Below, piece by piece: positions 47,917 to 60,008 of a DNA stretch of 64,000 nucleotides (within the stretch, counting starts at the first letter, position 1; each line of letters begins with the position of its first letter). Under the pieces are notes generated by a model, which ran no database searches, had not been told where the DNA came from, and saw only the letters and a list, made by a program, of their open reading frames with translations. Source of the stretch: Anagrus nilaparvatae. Taxonomy: Eukaryota; Arthropoda; Insecta; Hymenoptera; Mymaridae. The position numbers were made by a program, and so were the translations under genes. The DNA lies in the NCBI GenBank assembly GCA_022575985.1, contig JAKSXM010000247.1, positions 333,501 to 397,500 on the forward strand, read 5' to 3'.

Positions 47917-48226
47917 CCCTTTAGTGCAGTATGACGAGTATACTCGTCAAAACGCAGTTGTTACTATTTCCATGATGACGAGTATACTCGTCATGACTTT
48001 TTTTCCCGTTTTCGTGCTCTATATCAATATTTTCTAAAAATCCACATAGGTAAGGGGTTCTTGGGGTCACTGATTATGAATATGATATCTAAAAATAATG
48101 AAAATTCAATATGGCGTCGGAAAATTGGCTATAAACTAAAATGGAAACTTCAATTTATGCATCCTTTGCCAAAAAACGCATGCATTTTGGAAGCTAAAAA
48201 CCGGAATTTACTCATGCACTAAAGGG
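47917..48226. mobile_element. piggyBac-like MITE, TTAA target site
   Basis: 310 bp, with CCCTTTAGTGCA at the left and TGCACTAAAGGG at the right. TTAA is on both sides (47913-47916 and 48227-48230). CCC-starting ends next to TTAA are the hallmark of piggyBac-type insertions. Inside, GACGAGTATACTCGTC, a perfect palindrome, occurs twice about 40 bp apart. Confidence 0.8.
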
Positions 48227-49103
48227 TTAAAAACTCTCCATAGGCGGTCGCACCTTAAACTTTATTTTCATTCATAACTCAAAAACAACGGGAAAAGTAA
48301 TTATTAAATTTCTATGCAAAAAATTATTTATTTTTATTGATACTACTATCAAACTAAGATTTGTGCACGCATCAAAATTCAAATTCGAGAATTAAGATCT
48401 AAAATGAATATTCTAACGGGAGAAAAAAAAGTCGCGTCGATTGGATAATTAGAACCGATTTTGATAAAAAAAGTTTGAAGGGTTGTAACTCTTTTTTTAT
48501 CTAAATTTTTTAAAAATTCCAACGGCCCCGGAAAGTGAAAGAGTCGAAAAATTCATGGTTAAATTTTAATAAAAAAAATATTAATTTTTAGTGAAACTCC
48601 AGCGATTTAAAAATGACCCAAAAAAGTGCTCAGTTTTTTTTCCACTTTTTTGCCCCCTTTTCAACTATAACTCGTGTCCTAATTAACTTTGAAACTTGAC
48701 CTTTCGTATCGAAGTAGAAGAAACAATTTTCTACAAGAAAAAATTTATGCGGATGTTTTGTGACCATTTTTGTGGAAGTTATTCAATATAAAAGTAGGAG
48801 GTGCACATTTTTATTTGTCCGACAGTATATATTACTAGATAACCTTGAAAATGTATGAGACTGAGCGAAGCCACTATAAATTTCTAAATTTATCTAATTA
48901 TTCCGGCGGTAAATTATTGCCAGAATAAATTATTTCTTTGAAATGACCTAAAGTACCATTGATTAAACATCCAGCAAGTCCATAAGTTTGCCGTTTCATT
49001 ATACGACAATTTTTAGTATTTTTAATATTAAATATTTATTGCTTTGTAAATTTTAAACAAAACTTTATTTCGAAATAAAAATAGTCAAAAAAATTAAGTT
49101 CTC

Positions 49104-51390
49104 ATATGGGTCAATATTTGTGAACTGTATATGACTTTGCATGGGTGGGTCTCGAAATGTACTCCAAAGTATGTTTGGTCGAAAGCATATATAAAAAAAA
49201 TAATTTTCCCCAATTTTCAGCTTTTTAGATCCAATCCTCTATTTTTTACAGCGATTTTTGCTTTTTTCAATTTTTTGAAATTTTTAATTTTTGAGAAATT
49301 GATGTTCATTAATTTTTCTCGCAAACGCGCACTTTACAATAAAATTTTTTTTCCTTATAGTATCCCATAGGAAATTTCCCGTAGAATTCGATTCTGGGGT
49401 CCAAATTTTTTTTTGAACTGCGCATGCGCGAGAAAATCAACTTTCTTGCTTTGCCTTTTCTAGCTTATATGCCTCAGCTGCAGACAGCTCAATTTTCATC
49501 CTGTTGGTCTCAAATTGTAGGTTTTTTCATATACTTTCAGCATATGAAATCATTTTTTTGGGTAAATTTAATTTAAAAGCACTAAAATTGAAAAATAGCG
49601 ATTTTTAAAAAATCATTTTTCACAAATTTTGAATTTTCCGCCAAGTCACGTGACCAAATGAAAATCTGACTGAAAATTCGGATTCAGAGGAAAATTTTAC
49701 ATAAGCATACCAATTTTCGTCTTATTTCATTAAAAAGTTTCTAAGATATCCCATTTTAAAGATAAAGATTAAAATTGACTTTTTTTAAAAAACCCTAAAA
49801 ATGGCACTCTGACTTTAATTATCATATCTGTTAAACAAATAATTATAAAAAGACGAGTAAAAATTTTTTGGAAACAATGGGCTTGTAAAAAATTTTTGAG
49901 GCCTATAGAATTCGTTTCTTTTAAAAATTAGAATTTTGGCAGCAATTTCAAAATTGGTCATTTTTGGGTAAGAATAGGGATTTGGTTTATTGACTATCGC
50001 CATGAGAGAATTAACAAAAAATCAATGTGGTGTACGGTAAATAAAGGTTGATACGTATACCGAAAAAATGAGACCAATTGGAAGTATTTTGGTTAGCTGG
50101 CGAGGATGCAGCTTTGTATTAAAGATTATGAAAAAAATCCTATTTTATAACATTGTCGTATTTTGTAGCTATTCTATCTTATTCTCAATTTTCCGAATTT
50201 TCTAGTTACCTAATGAAAATTTTGACAAAATTTTCGGATTCCTCGAGAAATTTTACAAAAGACCCTCTTTTTGGAAAAGTTTTGGAACTTTCCGTAACGC
50301 TATAGAAATAAAAGAAATTGCAAAATACTAAATAACTACAAAATACCACAATGTTATCAAATAGAATTTTTTTGTAATCTTTAATACAAAGCTGCAAACT
50401 TGCCAGTTAACCAAAATAATTCCAATTGGTCTCATTTTTTTGGTATAAGTGTCACCATTCAGTTACCGCACACTGCAATTATAAATCTCTCATGCCGATA
50501 GTCAATAAACCAAATGCCTATTCTTACCCCAAAATGACCAATTTTGAAATTGCTGACAAAATTCTAATTTTTAAAAGAAACGAGTTCTATAGGCCTCAAA
50601 AATTTTTTACAAGCCCATTGTTTCCAAAAAATTTTTACTCGTCTTTTTATAATTATTTGTTTAACAGATATGATAATTAAAGTCAGAGTGCCATTTTTAG
50701 GGTTTTTTAAAAAAAGTCAATTTTAATCTTTATCTTTAAAATGGGATATCTTAGAAACTATTTAATTAAATAAGACGAAAATTGGTATGCTTATGTAAAA
50801 TTTTTCGCTAAATCCGAATTTTCAGTCAGATTTTAATTTGGTCACGTGACTTGGCGGAAAATTCAAAATTTGTGAAAAATGATTTTTAAAAAATCGCTAT
50901 TTTTCAATTTTAGTGCTTTTAAAATAAATTTACCCAAAAAAATGATTTCATATGCTGAAAGTATATGAAAAAACATACGATTTGAGACCAACAGGATGAA
51001 AATTGAGCTGTCTGCAGCTGAGGCATATAAGCTAGAAAAGGCAAAGCAAGAAAGTTGATTTTCTCGCGCATGCGCAGTTCAAAAAAAAATTTGGACCCCA
51101 GAATCGAATTCTACGGGAAATTTCCTATGGGGTACTATAAGGAAAAAAAATTTATTGTAAAGTGCGCGTTTGCGAGAAAAATTAATGAACATAAATTTCT
51201 CAAAAATTAAAAATTTCAAAAAATTGAAAAAAACAAAAATCGCTGTAAAAAATAGAGGATTGGATCTAAAAAGCTAAAAATTGGGGAAAATTATATTTTT
51301 TATATATACTTTCGACCAAACATACTTTGGAGTACATTCTGAGACTTGAAAATCCAAACTGTATACACTTCACAAATATTGACCCATATA
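49104..51390. mobile_element. Giant palindromic element, uninterrupted
   Basis: ATATGGGTCAATATTTGTGA at the left and its complement ending GACCCATAT at the right. The arms run about 1.14 kb each to a centre near 50235 and match nearly base for base. Shared blocks include GTACTCCAAAGTATGTTTGG, TTTTAGATCCAATCCTCTAT, CGCGCATGCGCAGTTC and GCCAAGTCACGTGACC. Identical 45-residue frames occur on opposite strands (49815-50003 and 50426-50680), simply because the arms are the same. No transposase and no insertions, so it is the youngest-looking of the large foldbacks. Confidence 0.9.
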
Positions 51391-51589
51391 TTTCATTAGT
51401 TTTTTTTTTATTAAAAAATTTCTAAAAATCTAATAATTTTAAGATTCCCTTAAATTAATTTTTATGAGGGTTATTGAGTTCGTGCAAAAAAAACTATGAC
51501 GGTTTACCGAAAAACAAGATGGTTAAGCAGATGGTGTACCCGATAGTTAATTACATGGAATTTTAAGAATTAACTTTCAGCATTTCAAG

Positions 51590-52255
51590 GGGGTATTTTA
51601 GAGTACAAATTATGAATTTTTAGTCAAAAATATTGAATAATTTCCACTCAAAATTCATGTTTATCGTTCTAAAAAACTCTTTTGTAATATCTTGGAAAAT
51701 CGGAAAATATGTTGGGTAGAAAAATTAAATGAAAGAAAAAAGGTAGAAAAATAGAAATGTATGTATGATTGCATGCTTGTAATAGGTGATATCTGTGGCA
51801 CACTGAAGTATTAAGCTCATTGCTGAGGAACCTTAGTGCCAGCTAGTTGGCAGGGTATTTTTCAAGTTTTATGGTCCGCTATCTTGGGAAATCAGAAATA
51901 TGTTGGGTTAAAAAATTAAATATTTTCCATCCTTTTAAATATTTCCCACTTAAAATTCATGTATCTCACCCTAAAAAACCCTTTGTAAAGTTAAAAGTTG
52001 ATTATTTTAAGTTTTATGGTCCCATATCTTGGAAAATCGGAAAAAGTGTTGGGTTGAAAAATTAAATATTTTTGACCCAAAATTCATATCTCTTGCCCTA
52101 AAAACCCTTTTGTAAGGTGAAAAGTTAATTTTTTTGAATTTAATGGTCCGATATCTTGGAAAATCGGAAAATTTGTTGGGTTAAAAAAATAAATATTTTC
52201 CACCCAAAATTTATTTCCCTCACCCTAAAAAACTGCCTTCTTAAGTTAAAAGTTT
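51590..52255 (+). repeat. Tandem repeat, about 130-150-bp period
   Basis: CCGATATCTTGGAAAATCGG, TTGTTGGGTTAAAAAAATAA and CACCCTAAAAAAC recur as about four units (near 51690, 51880, 52025 and 52151). Between the first and second lies a fragment of the GGTTCCTCA repeat (51755-51855). Frames of 72 and 86 codons here are repeat translations. Confidence 0.65.
51755..51855 (+). repeat. GGTTCCTCA repeat, copy d (right-end fragment)
   Basis: GTATGATTGCATGCTTGTAA then GCTGAGGAACCTTAGTGCCA and GCTAGTTGG match the right end of copy c. Confidence 0.65.
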
Positions 52256-52795
52256 TTTTGGTTCCTCATAGAGGAACCATTGGGTTAGGTCAAATTTTGT
52301 TTTCTGATTTTTTGGCATATAAGCACGTTTTGGAACCCCAGAAAGCTAAAAAATCGGCGTTTAAAAAAAGTCTGTATGTGTGTGTGTGTGTGTACACGTA
52401 CGTATGTAATCGCTGATATTTCACAAACATTATGGAATTAAGACCTAATTTTTTTTTTTTAATTTTTTCACCAAAATAGCTCGAGGTACTTTTTTTTTTA
52501 ATTTGGTTGTAATACCTCATTTATTTCCATGAAAGTACTTATATTTGAATGTATGGTTTTCACATGATATCTCGAATCGGATACTTAATTTTCAAAAAAT
52601 TTTTTCCTAAAATTTTTTTCACAAAAAAATACAAAAAATACCAATTTTTTTTTTCTTTTTGGACGTAGTACCTAATTTATTTCCATGGAAGTACTAGTTT
52701 TAGAAATATCGTTTATAGTAATTTTTTGGACCTAATGCTTAATTTTTTTTTAATTTTTTTCTCAAAAGTTTTGTCTTTTATTAATAATTAATGAA
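52256..52795 (+). repeat. GGTTCCTCA repeat, copy e
   Basis: GGTTCCTCATAGAGGAACC at the start. It is nearly identical to the complement of copy a over the first few hundred bases (TTTTGGCATATAAGCACGTT, then a GT microsatellite), then GATATCTCGAATCGGATACT. The 76-codon minus frame here and the 75-codon plus frame in copy a are the same repeat translation. Confidence 0.75.
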
Positions 52796-52799
52796 ATTT

Positions 52800-54567
52800 T
52801 GCTTCTTATTCATTATAATCTGCTCTGTACTACTGAGACATGGTTGAATGAGTCAATTGACTCCTAAGAGTTGGGTTTTACTTAATGATTATTATGTGGT
52901 TAGAGCTCATCGTATAATATTCTCTATTGTCCAGGGTTCTGGTGGAGGAGTCATCTTGGCTGCAAGTAAAAAGAAATGTAACTGTATCCATCTTAAAGGT
53001 GAGAATTCCATTTAAATGTTTGTAAAAATCTGGTCAAATGATTTTTGCATGTTGGTTGAATTATTTTAAATTCCACCACTGTCTCCGTTCGAGAAATATA
53101 TTAGTGCATATAAACTTATTCAAGATCTCATTGGCGACTTTAAAAATATTTTGATAATTGGGGATTTTAATCTACCATGTTATTTGTGGTATAGTACCAG
53201 TTCATATTCTTATATGTCTGGAAGTAATTTGCATTGGGTAGTACGTGATGCAGCCAGCTCAACATTTGAACAATTTGTGTAGAATTTTTAAACTTTATCA
53301 ATTTAATTTAAAATTAAATAGTTTTGGCAATATATTAGACTTAGTATTATTTGACAAAAAGATTGTAAAAGTTAATTATGTTTTAGGTTTATTAAAAGAT
53401 AATGATAGATCTCATTCTCCTTTACATATTGATATAAATGTTTGTTATTCGGAAAAAACCAAATATTATAATTATAATAAAGCAGATTTAGTAAATATTA
53501 TTAATTTTTTAAGGAGCCATAAAGAAAGTATTATTAGTATAGAATGTGATATTGATTCTAATCTAAAGAATTAACTAGATCTTATTTATAAATCCATAGA
53601 GATTTATGTACCATGTGTTATTAAATTTAAAAGTAGTTATCCTAGGTATTTTTCTGAGGAATTAAAGATAAAAATGAGAGAAAAAAAGAGCTCTATTTAT
53701 AAATTGTATAAACGCTTTGATAAATCAAAATTTTATTATGACTTATTTAATGATTTGCGTTCTATTTTTAATAAAATGTCTGCTAAACATGAAATTTCCT
53801 ATAAAAACAGTATTGAAACTATAATAACGATTAACCTTTACAATTAACCTCTTTTCTTATATTAGATCCTTAAATGATTAAAAGAATATTCCTCTCTCTA
53901 TGTATCTAGATGATATTAATGTTAATGAAATTGACAATATTGTAAATTTGATTACAAGAAAGTTTGGGAGTGTTTATATTTCTAGTGATCTGCATTATAG
54001 GCCTATTCCCAGTATTATTAATGATTGTATTAATACAATGTCATTTACTGTAGAAGAGGTAAGTAAATGTATAATTGAACTTTCTAATAATTTGAATGAG
54101 GGCCTTGATAAAATCAATATTCTTTTTATAAAAAAATTTAAAAAAGTACTTGTAGCTTCAATAACAGATTTGTTCAACTTGACAATAAGGTTGGGATTTA
54201 CAAAACTTTATTCAAACAAAGTTTTGTGTCTCCTGTATTTAAGAATGGTGATCCTCACGATGTAGCAAATTATAGACCTATTGTAAAAACTAACATCTTA
54301 GCGAAATTATTTGAAAGGCTGGTCTTTAACAAATTATATGACTAAATGATTCGCTATATCATTGAGGAGCAGCATGTCTTTTTTGCAACTAGATCTACAG
54401 TAACATATTTAAATGTTTTTTTGGACAATATTGTTTTTGAAACCTGTAATGGTTGCAACTCAGATGTTACATACACTGATATGCAAAGGGCATTTGATAA
54501 AGTTGATGTCAAAATACTGTCGAATAAATTACATCAACATGGTGTCCATGGTCCTCTCTTAAATTAA
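52800..54567 (+). pseudogene. Jockey/I-type LINE, endonuclease and RT remnants
   Basis: Near 53150 IIGDFNLPCYLWY is the endonuclease core. LNNLCRIFKLYQFNLKLNSF and NILDLVLFDK then DRSHSPLHIDI continue it. After a linker, the RT region shows SPVFKNGDPHDVANYRPIV, then EEQHVFFATRSTVTYLNVF and SDVTYTDMQRAFDKVDVKIL, with the first catalytic Asp. It stops before the YADD box. Stops and shifts break it into at least four frames, and the 3' part is missing. Confidence 0.85.
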
Positions 54568-56233
54568 AAATTTAGAACAAGTACCACAAATTAGTAAAAT
54601 AAAAGTTGCTCAGGTATAATTAATCAGGTATAGCAATTCTATGGATTCTTTGCTTTAAAATAAGCCTAACTAATAACTATTAATGCTTAGGATGCCTGAT
54701 TTTTTAGAACCAATGATTTAAAGAAATTGCTATGATTTCCTATATTCAACACGTGATCTTAGGTTCCTTAACATTTAATTTTTGCGTTTAAATCTTATAA
54801 AAATTATTGACATGAAAATTTTTTTAAGACTTACTGCTGAAAACATTTTTTCCCTTAACTCGTTAGTTAAGTTATCTTTGACGTATTCACTTATATGGTA
54901 AAATTGTTCATCCGTAAAAATTTATAAACATAAAGAAATAATAAATAAATTTTTTTCTTTGTGAAATTTAGGGCAAATATTATAATTTTATTTTTATTAT
55001 AAATTTTTATTTATATTTCAAAAAATTATAACTTGTAAACTATTTACAATTATTAGTAAAGAAATAAAACTTATCTAGATATTTAATTTATTTTTCAAAC
55101 ACAAAAATAAACAATTTATTTGAATTGAATTTTTTTTAAATTATTATATTTCCATATAAAAAAATTAGGTGTTACGTCCAAACACAAAAGAGATATCAAG
55201 AAATAGCTAATGTCCGGAAACTATTATTAAGTTACCATAACAATATTTTTATCGCTTTTAAAGTACATGTCAATTTTGAAAAAAAATAAAAAATTACTAT
55301 TTTTTTATTTTCTTACAGTTTAAAAAAAATTTATTTTTATTATTTTTATTATTTTAATTATATAGGAATACATTTATTTATACACAGCTAAATTTTATTG
55401 AAACATATGTATAACAATAAATATACATATATAATATACTTATATTATTAATTTATATTACATACTTAATACTTTTTTTAACAAACAATTTTTTTTCTTA
55501 AAAAACGTACAACAATTATTTTTAGAATTAATTTTATAAATTTCCTAATATGTGCGTAAACCAATATACGGATTATTTAGGTTGTCAAGTTTTCAGCCAC
55601 CACCAGATTTGGTCTACTATATATTGTTTTTTTTTTGTTTTCACGCTTTCAGTGTCAAGATTTGGTCCCCATGAGTTTTTTGTGTTGCTGATCATGAATT
55701 TTAGTGTCCAGACTACTATGATAAAAATGTTAAACAACCCACAAAACGTTACCTAAAAATTTCTATTGCCGGCAACTGGGCCATTTTCGGTAAAAATCAA
55801 TTTCATATTCGTGTTCAAAAAAGCATGAACACTTATTGGAAAATTTTATGTACCTATCAGCAAAAAAAAGTGATTATGAAAATGGGTTCAGGCTTACACT
55901 ATTAAAAGTTTTACACTGATATTTAACACAAAATTTTATACATCGTACGCAAATAAACTCAGAACTGTTAATAGAACTTATAGAATTTTTTTAAATTATT
56001 TAAAACATCTTTGAACTTATTTACTAACACTTTAAAACTTTTCAAAAAATTATTATAAAAATTCTGAATTAATATTTGAGATTTAAAATTAACAATTTCA
56101 GTAATATAGACTGAATTAAAAAATTCTCTGATATAACAAAAGTATCGAAGCCATTGATTACTCAATTTGCCTTTTTCCTATTCTAATAATAATTTAAACT
56201 GTTCTTGGTCTAATGTGTATAATACGAATTTTC
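54568..56233. other. AT-rich intergenic DNA, nothing firm
   Basis: No recognisable gene. The minus frame 55968-56165 has many Lys, Asn and Phe and no family signature, and the plus frame at 55550 starts on a non-ATG codon. Confidence 0.4.
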
Positions 56234-59200
56234 TATCGACCTGCCTTAGGTTTTTCTACTTTACAAAAAAATTCTATAAGAAATACGATAAATGATACTA
56301 AGATTCCTACAAAAAAGACTGAAATTAGGATTAAAGGCAACAAGTTCTTATCAACATTACTACTATCCCCTGTTTAAATAAAATCTTTATTTACATAATC
56401 ATAATCCGATCTCCACTTAATGACCACTTTCACTTACTCTTATGTAAGTATCGCCTTATTTTATTCTAAATGGTGAATTAAATTCGAACTCAATAGTAGA
56501 AAGTCCATCAAACAAAGTTAAATTACTTATTTTGTAACTAAGGTGTTTGTATAATTATATTTTTTAACTTTCAGGTCTTCTTCTACGAATTTTTTAATAC
56601 TTATAGAAATCTTATTAATTGCGCCCGTTTTATTTAAATTACGCAATTTACATATTTTGATAATATTTTGAATAATTCCTGAAGTAGCAGTTTTAAAAAA
56701 ATTTAATAATGCTTGGCTTCTCTCCCAAAATATTACTGTTGCATTTTTTTTAAATACATCCTCAAATGATTTAACTAAAGTTATTCCATCGCCTCCAAAA
56801 TGTTGACTAACCAAATCAGAAACAAGCTCGGGGATGTAAAATGAAGAGATAAAAACCAAAGTAATGTAAATTACTTTTGATTTGAAGCAACGACAAAAAC
56901 TCATGTTAACGTTCAATCCCAAAATTAAATAATAAATTTTGAAAATTGACCAATTTTCTTTATTTAATATCAAACAGTAAACGCAAATATAGACCATAAT
57001 TATTATTCCAAAAATGACTAACAGAAAATTAAAAATAGAACCAAAAAGTTTAATATTTTGTTCAACATAAACAGGAACTACCAAAATAAGTTTTAAAGAT
57101 CCTGAAATATAATAATTTAATAAGTTGTTTCGTACCAAAAATGTAACTTCATGTAAATAAAAATCCAACAGGTAATTTTCAATTAGTGTTGTTCCATTAA
57201 ACCTACTTAATACAGGTACAAATTTTGTTTTAATTTTTAATGAATTAGCAAAAAGTTCAATACTTTAAATAAATGCATTAAGCCATAAGTGTGCATTGGA
57301 TAATTAAAATTTATTCTTGAATTATTATAAAAACCTGGCCAAAATTTATTAATTACTCCTATTCTTAAAATATAGCCTTTGATAAAGTCAAAGTTATTTG
57401 GAAATAGCTAAGACGAACTATTGCGAAAATTTGCAGTGGTTGTGGTATTGCCAATTCGTCATGATATGTGAGTCTGGCGCCCCCTAGAACGGTACTACTG
57501 AGGATCTCCAAAGCGTTGTTTAAGTTTAAAAAACGCAATTCTTCTTAAAATTTTAATCTTCGGTTATTTTAAATTATTAGATTGTTTTAAAACTTGTTAT
57601 TTAATACAGAATAATTTTAGAATAGATTAAAAAATATATTTTAAGAATGATTTTTAAACTTTAATAAATTAAAGTATATACTTAAATGTTAAAACTAAGT
57701 TAAGCCTTATTTCTTATAATCACGAGTTATTATCTGTATCTGAGCTTTTAAGGTCCAGAAAAAAGGTTTAAGATTAAAATTTATTTGATTTTGATATAAT
57801 AATCCTAATGAATCTATTTTTTTATATTTTCTTAAACTTTCAGGCCATAAATATTGTGAAATGAAATTTTATAGCCTAAGCTAAGTAAAATTTAATTTAA
57901 GCAAAAGTAAGAAGCTAACTATTCTTATGAATTTTTTTTTCATAGAAGTGCCATTTTTCAATCCCCATAAACTGCAATTTTCATCACTGATTCTCTCATT
58001 GCTATTGTCAATAAACCAAATTCCTATTTTTGGCCCAAAATGTCCAATTTTTAAATTTCTTCCGAAGTTGTAATTTTCTTGTAGGTCTCAAAAATTTTTT
58101 ATTAGCTCTGAGTTTCCACTAATTTTTTACTCGTTCATTTTTTATTATTCGCTTTGCAGATAGAATATTTTAAAGACAGAGTCTCAATTTAAGATTTGGA
58201 AAAAATTGTATTTTATCACTAACTTTGTGGAGTCATATCTCGGAAATATCTAAAGCTAAAAAGACGAGTAAGAAAGATTTAGAAATTTTAAACTTGTACA
58301 ATATTTTTAAGACCTGCAAAATTTATTTTCATCATAAACATTACAATTTTAGCAGCAATTTAAAATTTGGTCATTTTAGGCCAAAAATACAGCTATGAAA
58401 GAATCGGTGATAAAAAATTGCAGTTTATGGGGATTGAAAGGTGGCACTTACACGAAAAAAATGAGATCAGCCAGAAGTATTTTAATTGAATTGCAAGATG
58501 ATAGCGTTATTTGAAAATTTGCCTCTAAACCTTGCTCAAAATCCTATTTCATAATAAAATATTGTAGTAACATTGAGCCCTGCGTTCCTAGGCCCAAAAG
58601 ACGTGTCTGAATAAATGGAGGGTACCTTAGATGTTTTTGTAACATATTAAAGTCATCCATAACTAGAGATTGTAATTTGGCGTCCCAAATATTCCAGTCT
58701 TCCCTTGTTAGACTATAAAATGTTATCTCAAAACATTTATGGCCCGGAAGTTTAAGAAAATGTAAAAGAGTAGATTTATTAGGAATATTATAACGAAATC
58801 AATCAAATTTTAATCTCAAACCTTTTTTCCGGATCCCGAGAGTTCAGATAGAGATAATAACTTGTGATAAAGAAACAAGGTTTAATTTAGTTTTAACTTT
58901 TAAGTATACTTTAATTTATTAAAGTTTAAAAATCATTCTTAAAATATATTTTTTAATCTATTCTGAAATCATTCTGTATTAAATAACAGGTTATCAAACA
59001 ATCTAATAATTTAAAATAAGCGAAGACTAAAATTTTAAGAACACTGAGAAAACACGATGTGTATTTTTTACTGTATTTTATAGTAGTGCGGCACCCACTC
59101 TTCAATTCAGGGAAAAAAAAATATAATATATAAGAAATATTACTGCGCGCGCCTTTGTTTTTACTATAAAATATAGTAAAAATTATGTTTATAAAAATTC

Positions 59201-59527
59201 CAGTACGCGTATATATAGGAATTTTTAATACATAGATAAAGTAATTTTTCTCTCTTCTTGTTACCCCCCCTTTTTTAATAAATTTTAGCACACGTGCAGG
59301 CACATTTATCCGTATTTCGGTATTTTAAAACAAAACTAATCATAAAAAATAAACACGTATTAATAAAAATAGAACAAATAAATAAAATAAAAAAGTTTAA
59401 TAAAGGTGTAGATGTGAATTAAATAAAGAAAGAAAAAAGTGAGAATAAAATATCTATTTATTAAACAGGGGGCGTAAGTGAGTAATATCCAAAACATATA
59501 GTTTTCAAACTTCGATTCTTACACGCG

Positions 59528-59720
59528 TAAGCAACTGTAGCCCAGTGGACGAAGTGTTAAGCCGGCAACTCAAGGGACCCGCGATCGAAAACCCCTCACT
59601 GACTTTGAAAAAAAAAAAAAAATAAAATAAAATAAAAAATATAAAATAAAAAAAAAATAATAATAAATAAATAAAAAATAATAAATATACCACAAAAAAA
59701 AAAAAAAAAAAAAAAAAAAT
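59528..59720 (+). mobile_element. tRNA-derived SINE
   Basis: An RNA polymerase III A box, TAGCCCAGTGG (59538-59548), and a B box, CGATCGAAAACCC (59582-59594), are spaced 43 bp apart as in tRNA-like promoters. An A-rich tail with AAAAT repeats follows to 59720. The tRNA fold is not intact, and there is no CCA end or clear anticodon arm, so this is a retroposon and not a tRNA gene. Its tail is still long, which suggests recent insertion. Confidence 0.75.
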
Positions 59721-59767
59721 TATTTTTTAATGTTTTTAATTTGCATTAAAAAAATACTGAAATAAAT

Positions 59768-60008
59768 AGTATATTTACGGCTCGAGTCCAGAAAAGTAAA
59801 GAATGGCCCAAATCGCACGTAAATTACCTTCCGAGGCGAAGCCGAGGATGGTAAACTGCGATTTGGGTCATTCCTTATTTATGGACAAGGCTCGTATAAC
59901 ATTTTTCTGTGCCTGTGGCGAGAAAGCACGTCTTTTTCGGACGCGTAGCGTCCGGGAAATACGTGCTTTCTCGACGCAGACCAGAAAAATTATATTCCTC
60001 GTATAGTA
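59768..60008 (+). mobile_element. Family C repeat, copy 3
   Basis: AGTATATTTACGGCTCGAGT, CCAGAAAAGTAAAGAATGG, GAAGCCGAGGATGGTAAACT, TTCCTTATTTATGGACAAGG and a strong hairpin (GAGAAAGCACGTCTTTTTCG to ACGTGCTTTCTCG around GGACGCGTAGCGTCC). This is the longest and cleanest of the three copies. It lies inside the nested transposon, right after the SINE. Confidence 0.75.

Larger units (their letters stand above)
45791..48827. mobile_element. Giant palindromic element with TACTGTCGGA ends, repeatedly invaded
   Basis: The left end TACTGTCGGATAAATAAAAA and right end complementary to TACTGTCGGACAAATAAAAA continue inward as long inverted arms. Shared blocks include TGTGCACCTCC, ACTTCCACAAAAATGGTCAC, GAAAGGTCAAGTTTCAAAGT, GGGGCCGTTGGAATTT and AATTATCCAATCGACGCGAC. 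Without insertions each arm is about 0.55 kb (45791-46113 plus 47343-47608, against 48232-48827). The left arm is split by another palindrome (46113-47343). The loop holds the repeat 47625-47830 and a TTAA-flanked MITE (47917-48226). No transposase. Confidence 0.85.

Noticed and set aside
49815..50680. Two identical proteins on opposite strands (MAIVNKPNPYSYPK... and ...PIVNKPNAYSYPK...)
   Set aside because: They are the two arms of one palindrome; the identity is structural and does not show coding conservation.
56527..57168. A stand-alone 213-residue membrane protein
   Set aside because: It is the middle of the broken IR gene: it starts on TTG, and recognisable receptor sequence continues on both sides beyond stops and frameshifts.
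59528..59600. Functional tRNA gene
   Set aside because: A and B boxes are present, but arm pairing, anticodon loop and 3' end are not, and a long A-rich tail follows. It is a SINE.
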